Origin: Alphaproteobacteria bacterium
Lineage (GTDB): Bacteria > Pseudomonadota > Alphaproteobacteria > Micropepsales > Micropepsaceae
Assembly: GCA_018971835.1 (NCBI GenBank)
Contig: JAGWZW010000031.1
Span: 1-37,518, forward strand
DNA: 37,518 nt
Direction of reading: 5' to 3'
Part shown: positions 17,634 to 27,445 of the stretch, in pieces
How positions within the stretch are numbered: the first letter of the stretch is position 1
Layout of the letters: every line of letters starts with the position of its first letter
Notes under the pieces: model-generated
Database searches by the model: none
The model's input: the letters and a program-made list of their open reading frames with translations, nothing else
What the model was told of the DNA's origin: nothing
Translations under genes and position numbers: made by a program

Positions 17634-20027
17634 TTAGAATCCTGTTCCAGCGCTGAAACGAATGATCTGCGTCTTGTCGTAGCCTGTTTTCACGAACGGC
17701 ATACCCAAGTCAATTTGAACCGGTCCGAATGGTGACTTCCAGCCGATCGAGATACCAGCCGAAGCCCGGAGCGCCATATTGTCCTTGGTACAGTTCACGG
17801 GCGTGCAAGTCGGAACGCCCGAATCAATGTGGCCGAGGGTGCCGAAATCGGTAAACAGCGAGGTGGAAATTCCGTAATCAGCCGGTAAGAAATCCGGAAT
17901 CCGCAGTTCGAAGGTTCCGATCAGATAGGCGTCGCCGCCGATCGCGCCGTTGGTACTGACGTTCTGGCCATTGTATCGAATCTGGCGCGGGCCGATGCCA
18001 GCGAGCTTGAAGCCGCGGAAGCTGTCGCCGCCTTTGAAGAAGCGCTCATTGAGGCGCACATACTGCCCGTCATAGCCGGTGATGTAACCGCCCTTGAGGC
18101 GGAATGAGCCCACCAGATCGTCCCAGATCACTGGCGTGAAGGTGGCGTAGGAGGCTTCGGTCCGCAGGTATTTCAGCGTTCCACCGAGACCGGCGAATTC
18201 CTGGCTGAGGCCGAAGACCATGCCGGTGTGCGGTTTGATCGGATCGTCCAATGTGTTGTAGCCGTAGCTGAAGCCGACCGCCGAAATCTGCGCCGTGCCC
18301 GCCGCCTGATACACGACAGAAGGCGCGTTGAGATATGGCGTGATCTTTTCGAGGCTCCAGGTATAGCTCAGGCCGACGCTGCCAAATTCGGAGGTCGGGA
18401 AACCGAGGCGGAAGCGCGCCGTGGTCTGGTCGCCCTGATAGGCGGCCTGGTCGTAGTTGGTCAGGATCTTGGACAGGTCAACGCCGGCCGAAAGCGGGCG
18501 ATCCATGAAATAGGGCTCGGTGAAGCTGACCATGAACTCCTTGCTGATGGTCGAGGCCGAGACACTGGCGCGCAGGAACTCGCCGCGGCCGAACAGGTTG
18601 CGCTGCTCGTAGCTGAACTGACCGACGAATGAGCTGGTCGACGAATAGCCGGCGCCAAGCTGCAACTGCCCGGTGGAATCCTCCGTCACTTGGACGTTCA
18701 GGACCGTGCGGTCCGGCGCCGAGCCGGGCGCCGTATCGATCTTGACGTCCTTGAAGAAGCCCAGCGCCTTGATGCGCGTGCGCGAACGATCGACCAGCAC
18801 GCGGTTGAAGGCGTCGCCTTCCGCCAGGCGAAACTGGCGCCGGATCACCTTGTCCAGCGTGTGCGCATTGCCGGTGATGTTGATCTTTTCGATATAAACG
18901 CGCGGCCCCTGGTCGATATTGAAGATCATATCGATGGAGCGGGTCTTGCGATCGCGCCGGATACGCGGGTGGACCTCGGCGAAGGCGTAGCCCTTGGTGC
19001 CTGCGGCGTTGGTCAGGGCGTCGATGGACTTGTCCACCAGTTCTGCATTGTAGACGTCGCCATCCTTGATCGGAACCAGCGGACGGAGCATCTCCGGCGT
19101 CAGCTCCTTGATCTTGGAATTGATCGTCACCTTGCCGAAATGATAGAGCTGCCCTTCGTGCAGCGTGAAGGTGATGTAGAAGTTGCGGCGGTCCGGTGTC
19201 AGCTCGGCGACCGCGGAAACCACCTCGAAATCCGCGTAGCCGCGCTTCAGGTAGAAGCGGCGCAGTTGCTCCTTATCGAAGATCAGGCGGTCGGGATCGT
19301 AATTGTCATTGGAGGCGAGGAACTTCCACCACGCACTTTCTTCGGTGGCGATCTGGTCGCGCAACGTCGAATCGTCGAACACATGGTTGCCGATGAAGTC
19401 GATGCGCGCCACGCCGGTGGTCGGCCCTTCGTTGATCGAATAGATCAGGTCGACGCGGTTCTGCGGCCGCTGGATGATCTCCGGATCGACCGTGGCGGCA
19501 AACTTGCCGTTGCGGCGGTAGAGTTCGATGATGCGCTGGACATCGGCCTGCACCTTGTTGCGCGTGAACACGGTGCGTGGCTTGAGCTGGACTTCCTTGG
19601 TCAGATCCTTGGTCGAGACCTTGTCATTGCCCTCAAACACCACCTGGTTGATGATCGGATTTTCGACCACGTTGATCGTAAGCACCGAACCGTTCCAACC
19701 GAATTTCACGTCCGAGAACAGACCGGTGGCGAACAGCGTCTTGAGCGAACGGTCGACCGCCTGCTCGTCATAGGGCTGGCCCACATGCACCGAGATGTAG
19801 GAAAGCACCGTCGCAGGCTCGATGCGCTGCGTCCCGCGCACCATGATCTGCTGGATCGGCGGCTCCTGCGGCATCGTCTGCTTCTGGGCATGGGCGGCAG
19901 CGTGGGCGGCTTCCGCAGCCGGGTTCAGGGCCTGCGCCGATGCCGCCACTGGAACCACCAGGGCCGCGCAGATCATGACTATTGCCGCGCGCAGTGGCCG
20001 GGCGAAAATGGGGGCGATCAGGCTCAT
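17634..20027 (-). CDS. bamA: Outer-membrane protein assembly factor BamA
   Basis: BamA is the essential Omp85 insertase of the BAM complex. The 797-aa precursor has a signal peptide (to about AASAQA, residue 32), five POTRA domains (about 58-435; note NPIINQVVFEGNDKVS and RVYIEKINITGN), and a C-terminal 16-strand barrel. The L6 motif is DSFRGFKLAGIGPR. The last residue is Phe, as required for barrel recognition. The first 25 mature residues are Ala/His/Gln-rich. It lies between rseP and skp in the standard order. Confidence 0.97.
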   Translation of the reverse strand: MSLIAPIFARPLRAAIVMICAALVVPVAASAQALNPAAEAAHAAAHAQKQTMPQEPPIQQIMVRGTQRIEPATVLSYISVHVGQPYDEQAVDRSLKTLFATGLFSDVKFGWNGSVLTINVVENPIINQVVFEGNDKVSTKDLTKEVQLKPRTVFTRNKVQADVQRIIELYRRNGKFAATVDPEIIQRPQNRVDLIYSINEGPTTGVARIDFIGNHVFDDSTLRDQIATEESAWWKFLASNDNYDPDRLIFDKEQLRRFYLKRGYADFEVVSAVAELTPDRRNFYITFTLHEGQLYHFGKVTINSKIKELTPEMLRPLVPIKDGDVYNAELVDKSIDALTNAAGTKGYAFAEVHPRIRRDRKTRSIDMIFNIDQGPRVYIEKINITGNAHTLDKVIRRQFRLAEGDAFNRVLVDRSRTRIKALGFFKDVKIDTAPGSAPDRTVLNVQVTEDSTGQLQLGAGYSSTSSFVGQFSYEQRNLFGRGEFLRASVSASTISKEFMVSFTEPYFMDRPLSAGVDLSKILTNYDQAAYQGDQTTARFRLGFPTSEFGSVGLSYTWSLEKITPYLNAPSVVYQAAGTAQISAVGFSYGYNTLDDPIKPHTGMVFGLSQEFAGLGGTLKYLRTEASYATFTPVIWDDLVGSFRLKGGYITGYDGQYVRLNERFFKGGDSFRGFKLAGIGPRQIRYNGQNVSTNGAIGGDAYLIGTFELRIPDFLPADYGISTSLFTDFGTLGHIDSGVPTCTPVNCTKDNMALRASAGISIGWKSPFGPVQIDLGMPFVKTGYDKTQIIRFSAGTGF

Positions 20028-20045
20028 CCGCTCGTCTCATGGCTA

Positions 20046-20076
20046 GCACCACGGAAACCAGCGGTTCCCGCGGTGC
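20046..20076 (-). repeat. Imperfect hairpin between rseP and bamA
   Basis: On the transcript, GCACC/GGUGC closes a stem continued by CGG/CCG, AA/UU and CC/GG, with one mismatch, two single-base bulges and a three-base loop. It fills most of the 57-base gap before the bamA start. It could be a processing site or a leader structure setting bamA translation within the operon; no T-run follows. Confidence 0.35.
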
Positions 20077-20084
20077 CGTCAGTG

Positions 20085-21224
20085 TCAGAAAAGGTTCAAC
20101 CGGACAAGGTCGTTCCAGGTCGCCAAGGCCATCAACGCAAGCATGACCGCCAGCCCTACCCGGAACCCCATGTCCTGGGCCCGCGCACCAAGCGGCCGAC
20201 CCATCACTGCTTCAAACCCATAATACAGAAGATGCCCGCCGTCGAGCATCGGAACCGGAAAAAGGTTGACCAGCCCGATGCTTATCGACAGAAGCGCGGC
20301 AAGCGGGAAAAGATCGAAGAAGCTGATGGATGCCACCTGCCCGGAAACCTGGGCGATTCCCACCGGCCCGGTGAGCTGGCTGGCATCCTCCTGGCCGGCG
20401 AGCATCCGCCACAGATAGGTCATCGTGCCGCTGACTACGTCCCAGGACTGGGAACAGGCCTCGCCGACGGCCCCGAAGAAGCCGTAATGCACCGTTTCGA
20501 TCTCGCTGGGCACGATCTTGTTGACGATGCCCAGCACGCCCATCTTCTGACGGTTGCCGAACCGGTCCGTCACCACCTCCAGGCGCGGCGTGGCATCCAG
20601 CCGCAAAAGCGTCCCGCTGCGGCTGACGGTGACGACCAGCCGCCGGCCGGGGCTCATGGAGACGATGCGCTGCAGCTCGGAGAACGATTCGACCGACCTA
20701 CCGTCCACGCTCTTGATGACGTCGCCAGGTTCGATGCCGGCGGCGGCGGCGGCGCTGGCCGGCTGCACGACGCTGACCACCGGGCGGATGATCTGACGGC
20801 CCACGAGCATAAAGGTGATTGCGAAGATGGCGATCGCCAGCACGAAATTTGCGCCGGGGCCCGCTGCCACCACCAGCGCACGCTGATAGAGTGGTTTCAT
20901 CTGGAAGATGCTGGCGCGCTGCTGCGGTGTCATAGAGGCAATGGCCTGGCGGTCAGGCGTGCTCGCAGCGTCCGCATCGCCCAGGAATTTCACGTAACCG
21001 CCTAGCGGAATCCACGAAATCTTCCAGCGCGTGCCTTTCCGGTCGCTCCAGGAAACAAGCGAAGGGCCGAACCCGATGGAGAAGGACTCCACACCGATGC
21101 CGAAGGCGCGCGCCATCAGGAAATGGCCCAGTTCGTGAAAGAACACCACTACCGTGATGACGAAGAGGAAGGCCGGCAGCCCGAGCTCCAGCCAATTCAG
21201 CACGCCGTCCAACGCATGTATCAC
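20085..21224 (-). CDS. rseP: Site-2 membrane metalloprotease RseP
   Basis: RseP cuts transmembrane segments, classically anti-sigma factors and signal-peptide remnants, inside the inner membrane. The 379-aa protein has the zinc motif HELGH in the first helix (residues 30-34), one PDZ domain (about 130-215, GIEPGDVIKSVDG), and the third-ligand motif PVPMLDGGHLL near the C-terminus. The start is a GTG with a perfect AGGAGG five bases upstream. It lies between dxr and bamA as in most Proteobacteria. Confidence 0.95.
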   Translation of the reverse strand: MIHALDGVLNWLELGLPAFLFVITVVVFFHELGHFLMARAFGIGVESFSIGFGPSLVSWSDRKGTRWKISWIPLGGYVKFLGDADAASTPDRQAIASMTPQQRASIFQMKPLYQRALVVAAGPGANFVLAIAIFAITFMLVGRQIIRPVVSVVQPASAAAAAGIEPGDVIKSVDGRSVESFSELQRIVSMSPGRRLVVTVSRSGTLLRLDATPRLEVVTDRFGNRQKMGVLGIVNKIVPSEIETVHYGFFGAVGEACSQSWDVVSGTMTYLWRMLAGQEDASQLTGPVGIAQVSGQVASISFFDLFPLAALLSISIGLVNLFPVPMLDGGHLLYYGFEAVMGRPLGARAQDMGFRVGLAVMLALMALATWNDLVRLNLF

Positions 21225-21248
21225 CCGGACCTCCTGAAGTCCCTTCGG

Positions 21249-22457
21249 TCAGGCCGCCAGTTTGCGGCAGAGATCGCGCGCCACGGCGCGCGCGCGCGCA
21301 TCGAGCGCAAGCACCGCGTCCAGATCGTTGGGCATTGCATCATTGCTGCGGTCTTGGGACAGCGTTTCCTCGACCACGCGCGCGATATCGAAAAATGCAA
21401 TCCGCCGGTTCAAAAACGCCTCGACCGCGACTTCGTTCGCCGCGTTCAGAATGGTAGGCGTACGCCCGCCCTCGCGCAAGCAGCGCTCCGCCAGCGCCAG
21501 GCACGGAAACCGTTCGCGATCCGGAGCTTCGAACGTGAGCTGGCCGAGCTTGGCCAGATCAAGGCGTTGCGAAGGCGATTCCATACGCCGCGGCCAAGCC
21601 AGCGCATGAGCGATGGGCGTGCGCATGTCCGGCGCCGACAGATGCGCCAGCATCGAGCCATCCGCATAGCTGACCAGACAATGGACGGTCGATTGCGGAT
21701 GCACGATCACGTCCAGCTTCTCCGCCGGCAGTGCGAACAGGAAATGCGCCTCGATCAGTTCGAGCCCCTTGTTCATCAGCGTGGCGCTGTCCACCGAGAT
21801 CTTGGCGCCCATCGACCAGTTGGGATGCGCCACGGCCTGTTCGGGCGTGACGGACACCATGCGCTCCCGGCTCCACTGGCGGAACGGACCGCCGGACGCG
21901 GTCAGCGTCACTTTGTCGATGGCGTGGGCTTCGGCGAAATCGAGCACCTGGAAGGCGGCGTTGTGTTCGGAATCGACGGGGATCACCGTGGCGCGCGAGG
22001 CCGCCAGCGTGCGGCGGAACAGATCGCCCGCCGCCACCACGCATTCCTTGTTGGCAAGGGCAAGCGTGGCGCCGCGCTTGACTGCCGCCAGCGCCGGCGG
22101 TAGCGCCGCCGCCCCGACGATGGCGACCATAACCTGCTCGGCCGGGCGATCGGCCGCAGCGCGCACCGCGTCCGGCCCTGCCGCCGTTTCGATCCCGGTG
22201 CCGTCCAGAAGTTCCTTCAGCCGGCCGTAGAGTTCCGGCTTGCCGATCACCGCCAGGCGCGGGCGATGCTCGCGCGCCTGGGCTGCCAGCGCCTCGACAT
22301 TGGCCTGCGCCGTCAGCGCTTCCAGCGGCATGACCTCTTCGCCATAGGTGGCGCGGGCATGGGCCACGACGCTCAGCGTGCTGACACCGATCGAGCCCGT
22401 GCTGCCCAGCACGGTGAGGCGGCGCGACAGGGTTTGGGAAAGGTCGTAGGCGCTCAC
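21249..22457 (-). CDS. dxr: 1-deoxy-D-xylulose 5-phosphate reductoisomerase
   Basis: Dxr makes methylerythritol phosphate with NADPH, the committed step of the non-mevalonate isoprenoid route, and so supplies UppS. The 402-aa protein shows the NADPH loop GSTGSIG (residues 18-24) and the metal site DSEHN (Asp162, Glu164) with Glu233 in MNKGLELIEA. The start is the GTG at 22457 that overlaps the cdsA stop (GTGA). The open frame extends into cdsA without similarity, so the longer form is rejected. Confidence 0.95.
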   Translation of the reverse strand: MSAYDLSQTLSRRLTVLGSTGSIGVSTLSVVAHARATYGEEVMPLEALTAQANVEALAAQAREHRPRLAVIGKPELYGRLKELLDGTGIETAAGPDAVRAAADRPAEQVMVAIVGAAALPPALAAVKRGATLALANKECVVAAGDLFRRTLAASRATVIPVDSEHNAAFQVLDFAEAHAIDKVTLTASGGPFRQWSRERMVSVTPEQAVAHPNWSMGAKISVDSATLMNKGLELIEAHFLFALPAEKLDVIVHPQSTVHCLVSYADGSMLAHLSAPDMRTPIAHALAWPRRMESPSQRLDLAKLGQLTFEAPDRERFPCLALAERCLREGGRTPTILNAANEVAVEAFLNRRIAFFDIARVVEETLSQDRSNDAMPNDLDAVLALDARARAVARDLCRKLAA

Positions 22458-23332
22458 GGTTGCGCTCCGAAGCCAAGGAGGGAATGGGCGTCGAACAGAT
22501 ACACGAGAACGGCACAAACCGGCACCGCAAACAGGATTGAATCGATGCGGTCCAGCACCCCGCCATGACCGGGGATGAGGTTGCCGCTGTCCTTGCGGCC
22601 GACCCGGCGCTTGACCCACGATTCGAAAAGATCGCCGGCATGGCCGGCCAGCGCCAGAACCAAACCGGCCGCCGCGCCGGACAAGAAGTTGCCGCCCAGC
22701 ACCGCCACCACCAGCCCGACGGCCAGCGCCGCCAGCGCCGTGCCGCCGACAAAGCCGGCCCAGGTCTTGTTGGGCGAGAGCACCGGGGCCAGCTTCGGCC
22801 CGCCGATCAGCTTACCGCTGACCAGTGCCCCGGTATCGGCAGCCCAGACAGCCGCGAACAGGATCAGCACCAGCCATAGCCCGTGGACGGAATTCGCTCT
22901 GAGGTCGAACAACGCCACACCAGGAATCCCGAGATATAGCGGCCCGGCGGCCTGCCACAGCGGCTGCGCCCCGGCGCCGGCAGCTACCGCCAGATCCAAC
23001 AGTGCCGTACCGCCAAGGATCAGGAACGGCACATCCGAAGCCAACTGCGGCGCCAGCAGCGGCGCAACCAGCGCCGCCGCCAGGCCCAGAGTGCCGATCA
23101 CGGCATAGCGGGTATAATCTTGGCCTCCGACCATGCGGTGCCATTCGTACAGCCCGGTGATGGTGACCGCGGCGATGAACCCGGCAAACCAGACCCCGCC
23201 CTTGACCATCGCCGCCAGCGCAAGAGCCGCCAGCAGCAGGCCGAACACCAGCCTGAGCCCCCAATCCAGACCAGAGCCCCCACGCCGCGAAGCGGCGCGT
23301 CGCGGCCCGGCGATGTGCTCGCCGGCGCTCAC
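22454..23332 (-). CDS. cdsA: Phosphatidate cytidylyltransferase
   Basis: CdsA makes CDP-diacylglycerol from phosphatidate and CTP for all phospholipid classes. The 292-aa integral membrane protein has about eight hydrophobic segments. Near the C-terminus is the CDS signature KRRVGRKDSGNLIPGHGG followed by the LDRIDS motif; SPNKTWAGFVGG is also conserved. The start is GTG 23332, overlapping the uppS stop as GTGA, the same coupling used at the cdsA-dxr junction. Confidence 0.95.
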   Translation of the reverse strand: MSAGEHIAGPRRAASRRGGSGLDWGLRLVFGLLLAALALAAMVKGGVWFAGFIAAVTITGLYEWHRMVGGQDYTRYAVIGTLGLAAALVAPLLAPQLASDVPFLILGGTALLDLAVAAGAGAQPLWQAAGPLYLGIPGVALFDLRANSVHGLWLVLILFAAVWAADTGALVSGKLIGGPKLAPVLSPNKTWAGFVGGTALAALAVGLVVAVLGGNFLSGAAAGLVLALAGHAGDLFESWVKRRVGRKDSGNLIPGHGGVLDRIDSILFAVPVCAVLVYLFDAHSLLGFGAQP

Positions 23333-24069
23333 GCGACAGCTTCCGGCGCCAGCGCGCCGAAGCGGCGCTCGCGGTGTGAGAAGGTGTTCAGAGCCTCGAT
23401 GAACTGGGCACGCGAGAAATCCGGCCACAAGGTGTCTACGAACAACAGCTCGGCATAGGCTGCCTGCCACAGCAGAAAGTTGCTCAGCCGCCTCTCGCCG
23501 CTGGTGCGAATGATCAGGTCCGGGTCGGGCAACTCGCTGGTCAGCAGCCTGGCGGCGAAAACGGCCGGCGTGATCCGCGCCGGATCCAGTTCGCCACGGC
23601 GCACTTCCTCGGCCACGGCGCGGGCGGCAGCGGCGATCTCTTCCTGCGCCCCGTAATCGAAGGCAAAGGTGACGTTGCAGCCGGTATTGGCCGCGGTGCG
23701 CCGTTCGCAATCTTCGATCATGGTACGAATGTCGATGGCAACGCGGTCCCGGCTGCCGATGATACGCATGCGCACGTTGCGTTCCACCAGCTCGTTCACA
23801 TCCTCGCAAAAATAGGAACGGAACAGGCCCATAAGGTGGTTCACCTCGGTCCGCGGACGTTTCCAGTTCTCCGAGGAAAACGCATAAAGTGTCAGGTTTT
23901 CCAGGCCGATATCGATGGCGGCGCGTACCACGTTGCGAACCGCGGCGACGCCCGCTACATGACCGGCCGCCCGCGGCAGATGACGCTTCTTCGCCCAGCG
24001 GCCGTTGCCGTCCATGATGATGGCGACGTGGCGTGGCAGGCTGGTCTGGGCCGGGACAGCACTCGTCAT
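23329..24069 (-). CDS. uppS: Undecaprenyl diphosphate synthase
   Basis: UppS extends farnesyl diphosphate by cis-condensation to the C55 carrier used for peptidoglycan and LPS precursors. The 246-aa cytosolic enzyme has the motif IIMDGNGRWAKKR with the essential Asp near residue 20, the YAFSSENWKRP segment, and the closing RTSGERRLSNFLLWQ. Length is normal. The ribosome site upstream is weak. Confidence 0.96.
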   Translation of the reverse strand: MTSAVPAQTSLPRHVAIIMDGNGRWAKKRHLPRAAGHVAGVAAVRNVVRAAIDIGLENLTLYAFSSENWKRPRTEVNHLMGLFRSYFCEDVNELVERNVRMRIIGSRDRVAIDIRTMIEDCERRTAANTGCNVTFAFDYGAQEEIAAAARAVAEEVRRGELDPARITPAVFAARLLTSELPDPDLIIRTSGERRLSNFLLWQAAYAELLFVDTLWPDFSRAQFIEALNTFSHRERRFGALAPEAVA

Positions 24070-24131
24070 GAAAGGTCCGTCACATCCTCGTTTGCCCCCC
24101 GGCAGTATACCGATTCAGCCCGGGCCTGTAT

Positions 24132-24698
24132 TCAGACCTGCATGATCTCCTGCTCCTTGGCGTGGAGCGCAGCGTCTATGTCACGGATATGCGCATCCGT
24201 GAGCTTCTGCAATTCTTCACCGCGTTTATGGTGTTCGTCCTGGCCGATTTTGTGGTCTTTCTCCAACTTTTTCAGGATTTCCATCCCGTCCCGGCGGACA
24301 TTGCGGACGGCGATCCGCGCCTGTTCGGCATATTTGGAGGCCAGTTTGGCCAGTTCCTTGCGGCGTTCCTCGTTCAGTTCGGGCACCGGGATGCGCAGGA
24401 GCTGGCCGTCCACCTGGGGGTTGAGGCCGAGGCCGGCCTCCCGGATCGCCTTGTCCACGGCCTTGACCATCGACTTGTCCCACACCTGGACCGTGAGCAG
24501 CCGGGGCTCCGGGGTGCCCACCGTCCCTACCTGGTTGATCGGCATCTGGTTGCCATAGGCTTCGACCATCACCGGGTCGAGCAGCGCCGCGCTGGCGCGG
24601 CCGGTCCTGAGGCCGGCGAATTCGCTTTTCAGCGTGGCCACGGCACCGGTCATCCGATGATCCATGCTGTTTTTGTCAAAATCGGCTGAATCGGCCAT
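24132..24698 (-). CDS. frr: Ribosome recycling factor
   Basis: RRF splits post-termination ribosomes together with EF-G. The 188-aa protein has the three-helix bundle with [14 protein letters not shown] and the second domain around [13 protein letters not shown]. The helix [16 protein letters not shown] follows, and length is normal at about 185. A GGGAGAG ribosome site precedes the ATG. The gene lies in the conserved pyrH-frr-uppS order. Confidence 0.97.
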   Translation of the reverse strand: MADSADFDKNSMDHRMTGAVATLKSEFAGLRTGRASAALLDPVMVEAYGNQMPINQVGTVGTPEPRLLTVQVWDKSMVKAVDKAIREAGLGLNPQVDGQLLRIPVPELNEERRKELAKLASKYAEQARIAVRNVRRDGMEILKKLEKDHKIGQDEHHKRGEELQKLTDAHIRDIDAALHAKEQEIMQV

Positions 24699-24752
24699 CA
24701 GCTCTCTCCCCGAATGTCCACGGCGCAGGCGGCAGTGCCCGGCGCCCCGATC

Positions 24753-25478
24753 CTAACCCCGTTCCGCGATGACGGTGCAACGGCCGGCCCCGCCCAGCAC
24801 CGCCGCCAGCGACCCGCGATCATGGATCGAAAACACGATGATCGGAATGCCGTTCTCGCGCGACAGGCTGACCGCCGAAGCGTCCATCACCTTCAGATCG
24901 CGCGCCAGCACGTCGTGATAGGTCAAGGTATCGTAGCGCACGGCGTCCGCCACCTTCTTGGGGTCGGCGGAATAGACGCCGTCCACCTGCGTGCCCTTGA
25001 GCATGGCATCGCAGTTCATCTCGGCAGCACGCAGCGCCGCCGCGGTATCGGTCGTGAAGAAGGGGTTGCCGGTGCCAGCGGCAAAGATCACCACCCGGCC
25101 CTTTTCCATGTGGCGAATGGCCCGGCGGCGGATATAGGGCTCGCACACGCTGGTCATGGGGATGGCGGACTGCACGCGCGTGGGCACGCCCACCCGCTCC
25201 AGCGCCGCCTGCATGGCCAGCGCGTTCATCACCGTGGCCAGCATACCCATATAGTCCGCAGTGGCGCGCTCAATGCCCTTGGCGGCACCGGCCAGACCGC
25301 GAAAGATATTGCCGCCGCCGATCACCAGACAGAGCTGGCTGCCGGCGGCCACCGCATCCTTCACATCGGCAGCCATGCGGTCGACCGTGCCGGTGTCGAT
25401 GCCGTAGGCCTCCTTGCCCATCAGGGCCTCGCCGGAGATCTTCAGCAGCACCCGGCGATATTTCGGCGCGGCACCCAT
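24753..25478 (-). CDS. pyrH: UMP kinase
   Basis: PyrH phosphorylates UMP to UDP and feeds pyrimidine nucleotide pools, including the UDP sugars of the lpx pathway. The 241-aa amino-acid-kinase fold protein has [11 protein letters not shown] at the N-terminus, the glycine loop [10 protein letters not shown], and [18 protein letters not shown]. The hexameric bacterial form is about 240 aa. GGAGG lies 5 bases before the ATG. Confidence 0.97.
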   Translation of the reverse strand: MGAAPKYRRVLLKISGEALMGKEAYGIDTGTVDRMAADVKDAVAAGSQLCLVIGGGNIFRGLAGAAKGIERATADYMGMLATVMNALAMQAALERVGVPTRVQSAIPMTSVCEPYIRRRAIRHMEKGRVVIFAAGTGNPFFTTDTAAALRAAEMNCDAMLKGTQVDGVYSADPKKVADAVRYDTLTYHDVLARDLKVMDASAVSLSRENGIPIIVFSIHDRGSLAAVLGGAGRCTVIAERG

Positions 25479-25515
25479 CCCGACCTCCGGTTTGTCCTTG
25501 GTGGTTTGTCCAGGC

Positions 25516-26442
25516 TCAGCGGCCAGCCATAGCCTTCACTTCATCGGCGAAGTCGGCGTCGGCCTTCTCGATGCCCTCGCCCACGGCGAAACGCAGGAAG
25601 CCCACGATCTCGACCGGCGCGCCCAGATCCTTGGCGGCCTTCTCGACCACCTTGCCCACCGGCGTCTCGCCGTCGATCACGAAGACCTGCTGCAGCAGCA
25701 CCGATTCCTCGTAGAATTTGCGCATGCGGCCTTCGACCATCTTCTCGATGATGTTTTCGGGCTTGCCGGATTCGCGGGCCTGCTCGGAATAGATGGCGCG
25801 CTCGCGCGCCGCCACGTCGGCGGGCACGTGCTCGGGCGACAGCGCGATGGGCGCCGTGGCCGCGATGTGCATGGCGATCTGCTTGCCGAGCGCCGTCAGC
25901 TTCTCGGCATCGGCGCTGGACTTGAGCGCCACCAGCACGCCGATCTTGCCCAGCTCCGGCGAGGCGGCATTGTGCACATAGCTCACCACCACGCCCGGCT
26001 CGACGGCCAGCGCCGCCGCGCGGCGCACGCTCATGTTCTCGCCGATCTTGGCCACCAGCGCGGTCAGCGTATCGGATACCGAAGCGCCGCCCGCTTCGAC
26101 CGGAGCGGCCAGCAGCTTCTCGGCATCGCCGCCGGCTTCGAGCGCCAGCTCGGCCGCGCGCCTGACGAAGCCCTTGAACTCCTCGTTGCGGGCCACGAAG
26201 TCGGTTTCGGAATTGACCTCGACCAACGCGCCGGCATGGGCATCAACGGCCACGCCGATAAGGCCCTCGGCTGCCACGCGGCCGGCCTTCTTGGCGGCCT
26301 TGGCCAGCCCCTTGGTGCGCAGCCAGTCGATGGCCGCTTCCATGTCGCCGCTGGTTTCACCCAGCGCGGCCTTGCAGTCCATCATGCCTGCGCCGGTCTT
26401 GTCGCGCAGGTCTTTCACCATGCTCGCGGTGATGTTTGCCAT
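25516..26442 (-). CDS. tsf: Elongation factor Ts
   Basis: EF-Ts exchanges GDP on EF-Tu. The 308-aa protein has the UBA-like N-terminus ([19 protein letters not shown]) and the core signature SETDFVARN that contacts the EF-Tu nucleotide site. The dimerisation and coiled-coil regions follow. It is 18 bases downstream of rpsB with a GGAG ribosome site, giving the nearly universal rpsB-tsf pair. Confidence 0.97.
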   Translation of the reverse strand: MANITASMVKDLRDKTGAGMMDCKAALGETSGDMEAAIDWLRTKGLAKAAKKAGRVAAEGLIGVAVDAHAGALVEVNSETDFVARNEEFKGFVRRAAELALEAGGDAEKLLAAPVEAGGASVSDTLTALVAKIGENMSVRRAAALAVEPGVVVSYVHNAASPELGKIGVLVALKSSADAEKLTALGKQIAMHIAATAPIALSPEHVPADVAARERAIYSEQARESGKPENIIEKMVEGRMRKFYEESVLLQQVFVIDGETPVGKVVEKAAKDLGAPVEIVGFLRFAVGEGIEKADADFADEVKAMAGR

Positions 26443-26460
26443 GTGATGCTCCGTCGGCTG

Positions 26461-27246
<786 letters not shown>

Positions 27247-27291
27247 GGAAAATCTCTCCTTTTCCGGTTCAAGCCTGACGCGAGGAGATCA

Positions 27292-27306
27292 CCCCGTTTT
27301 TCGGGG
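27292..27306 (-). promoter_or_regulatory. Hairpin in the rpsB leader
   Basis: The perfect stem CCCCG-AAAAA-CGGGG (transcript sense) sits about 45 bases before the rpsB start, within a leader of roughly 110 bases. There is no T-run, so it is not a plain terminator. A GC-rich stem with an all-A loop in front of rpsB could be part of an S2-responsive autoregulatory element, by analogy with known rpsB leaders; that is inference. Confidence 0.45.
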
Positions 27307-27365
27307 CACCGGACGGGGACAGGGCAACTCGCCCCGCACCCACCCTCGCGTGCGGAATGGCAGGG

Positions 27366-27394
27366 GTTATAGGGATGTGGGTTGACGGGCGCAA
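27366..27394 (-). promoter_or_regulatory. rpsB operon promoter
   Basis: On the minus strand, TTGCGC (27394-27389) and TATAAC (27371-27366) form a -35/-10 pair with exactly 17 bases between. Transcription would start near 27360, leaving an approximately 110-base leader before rpsB. It is the best sigma-70 match in the 199-base spacer and probably drives much of the downstream block. Confidence 0.7.
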
Positions 27395-27445
27395 GCGGCA
27401 GGTTACGAAGTTTCAAAACGCCATTTCCAGCCCCGCGAGCCACCC

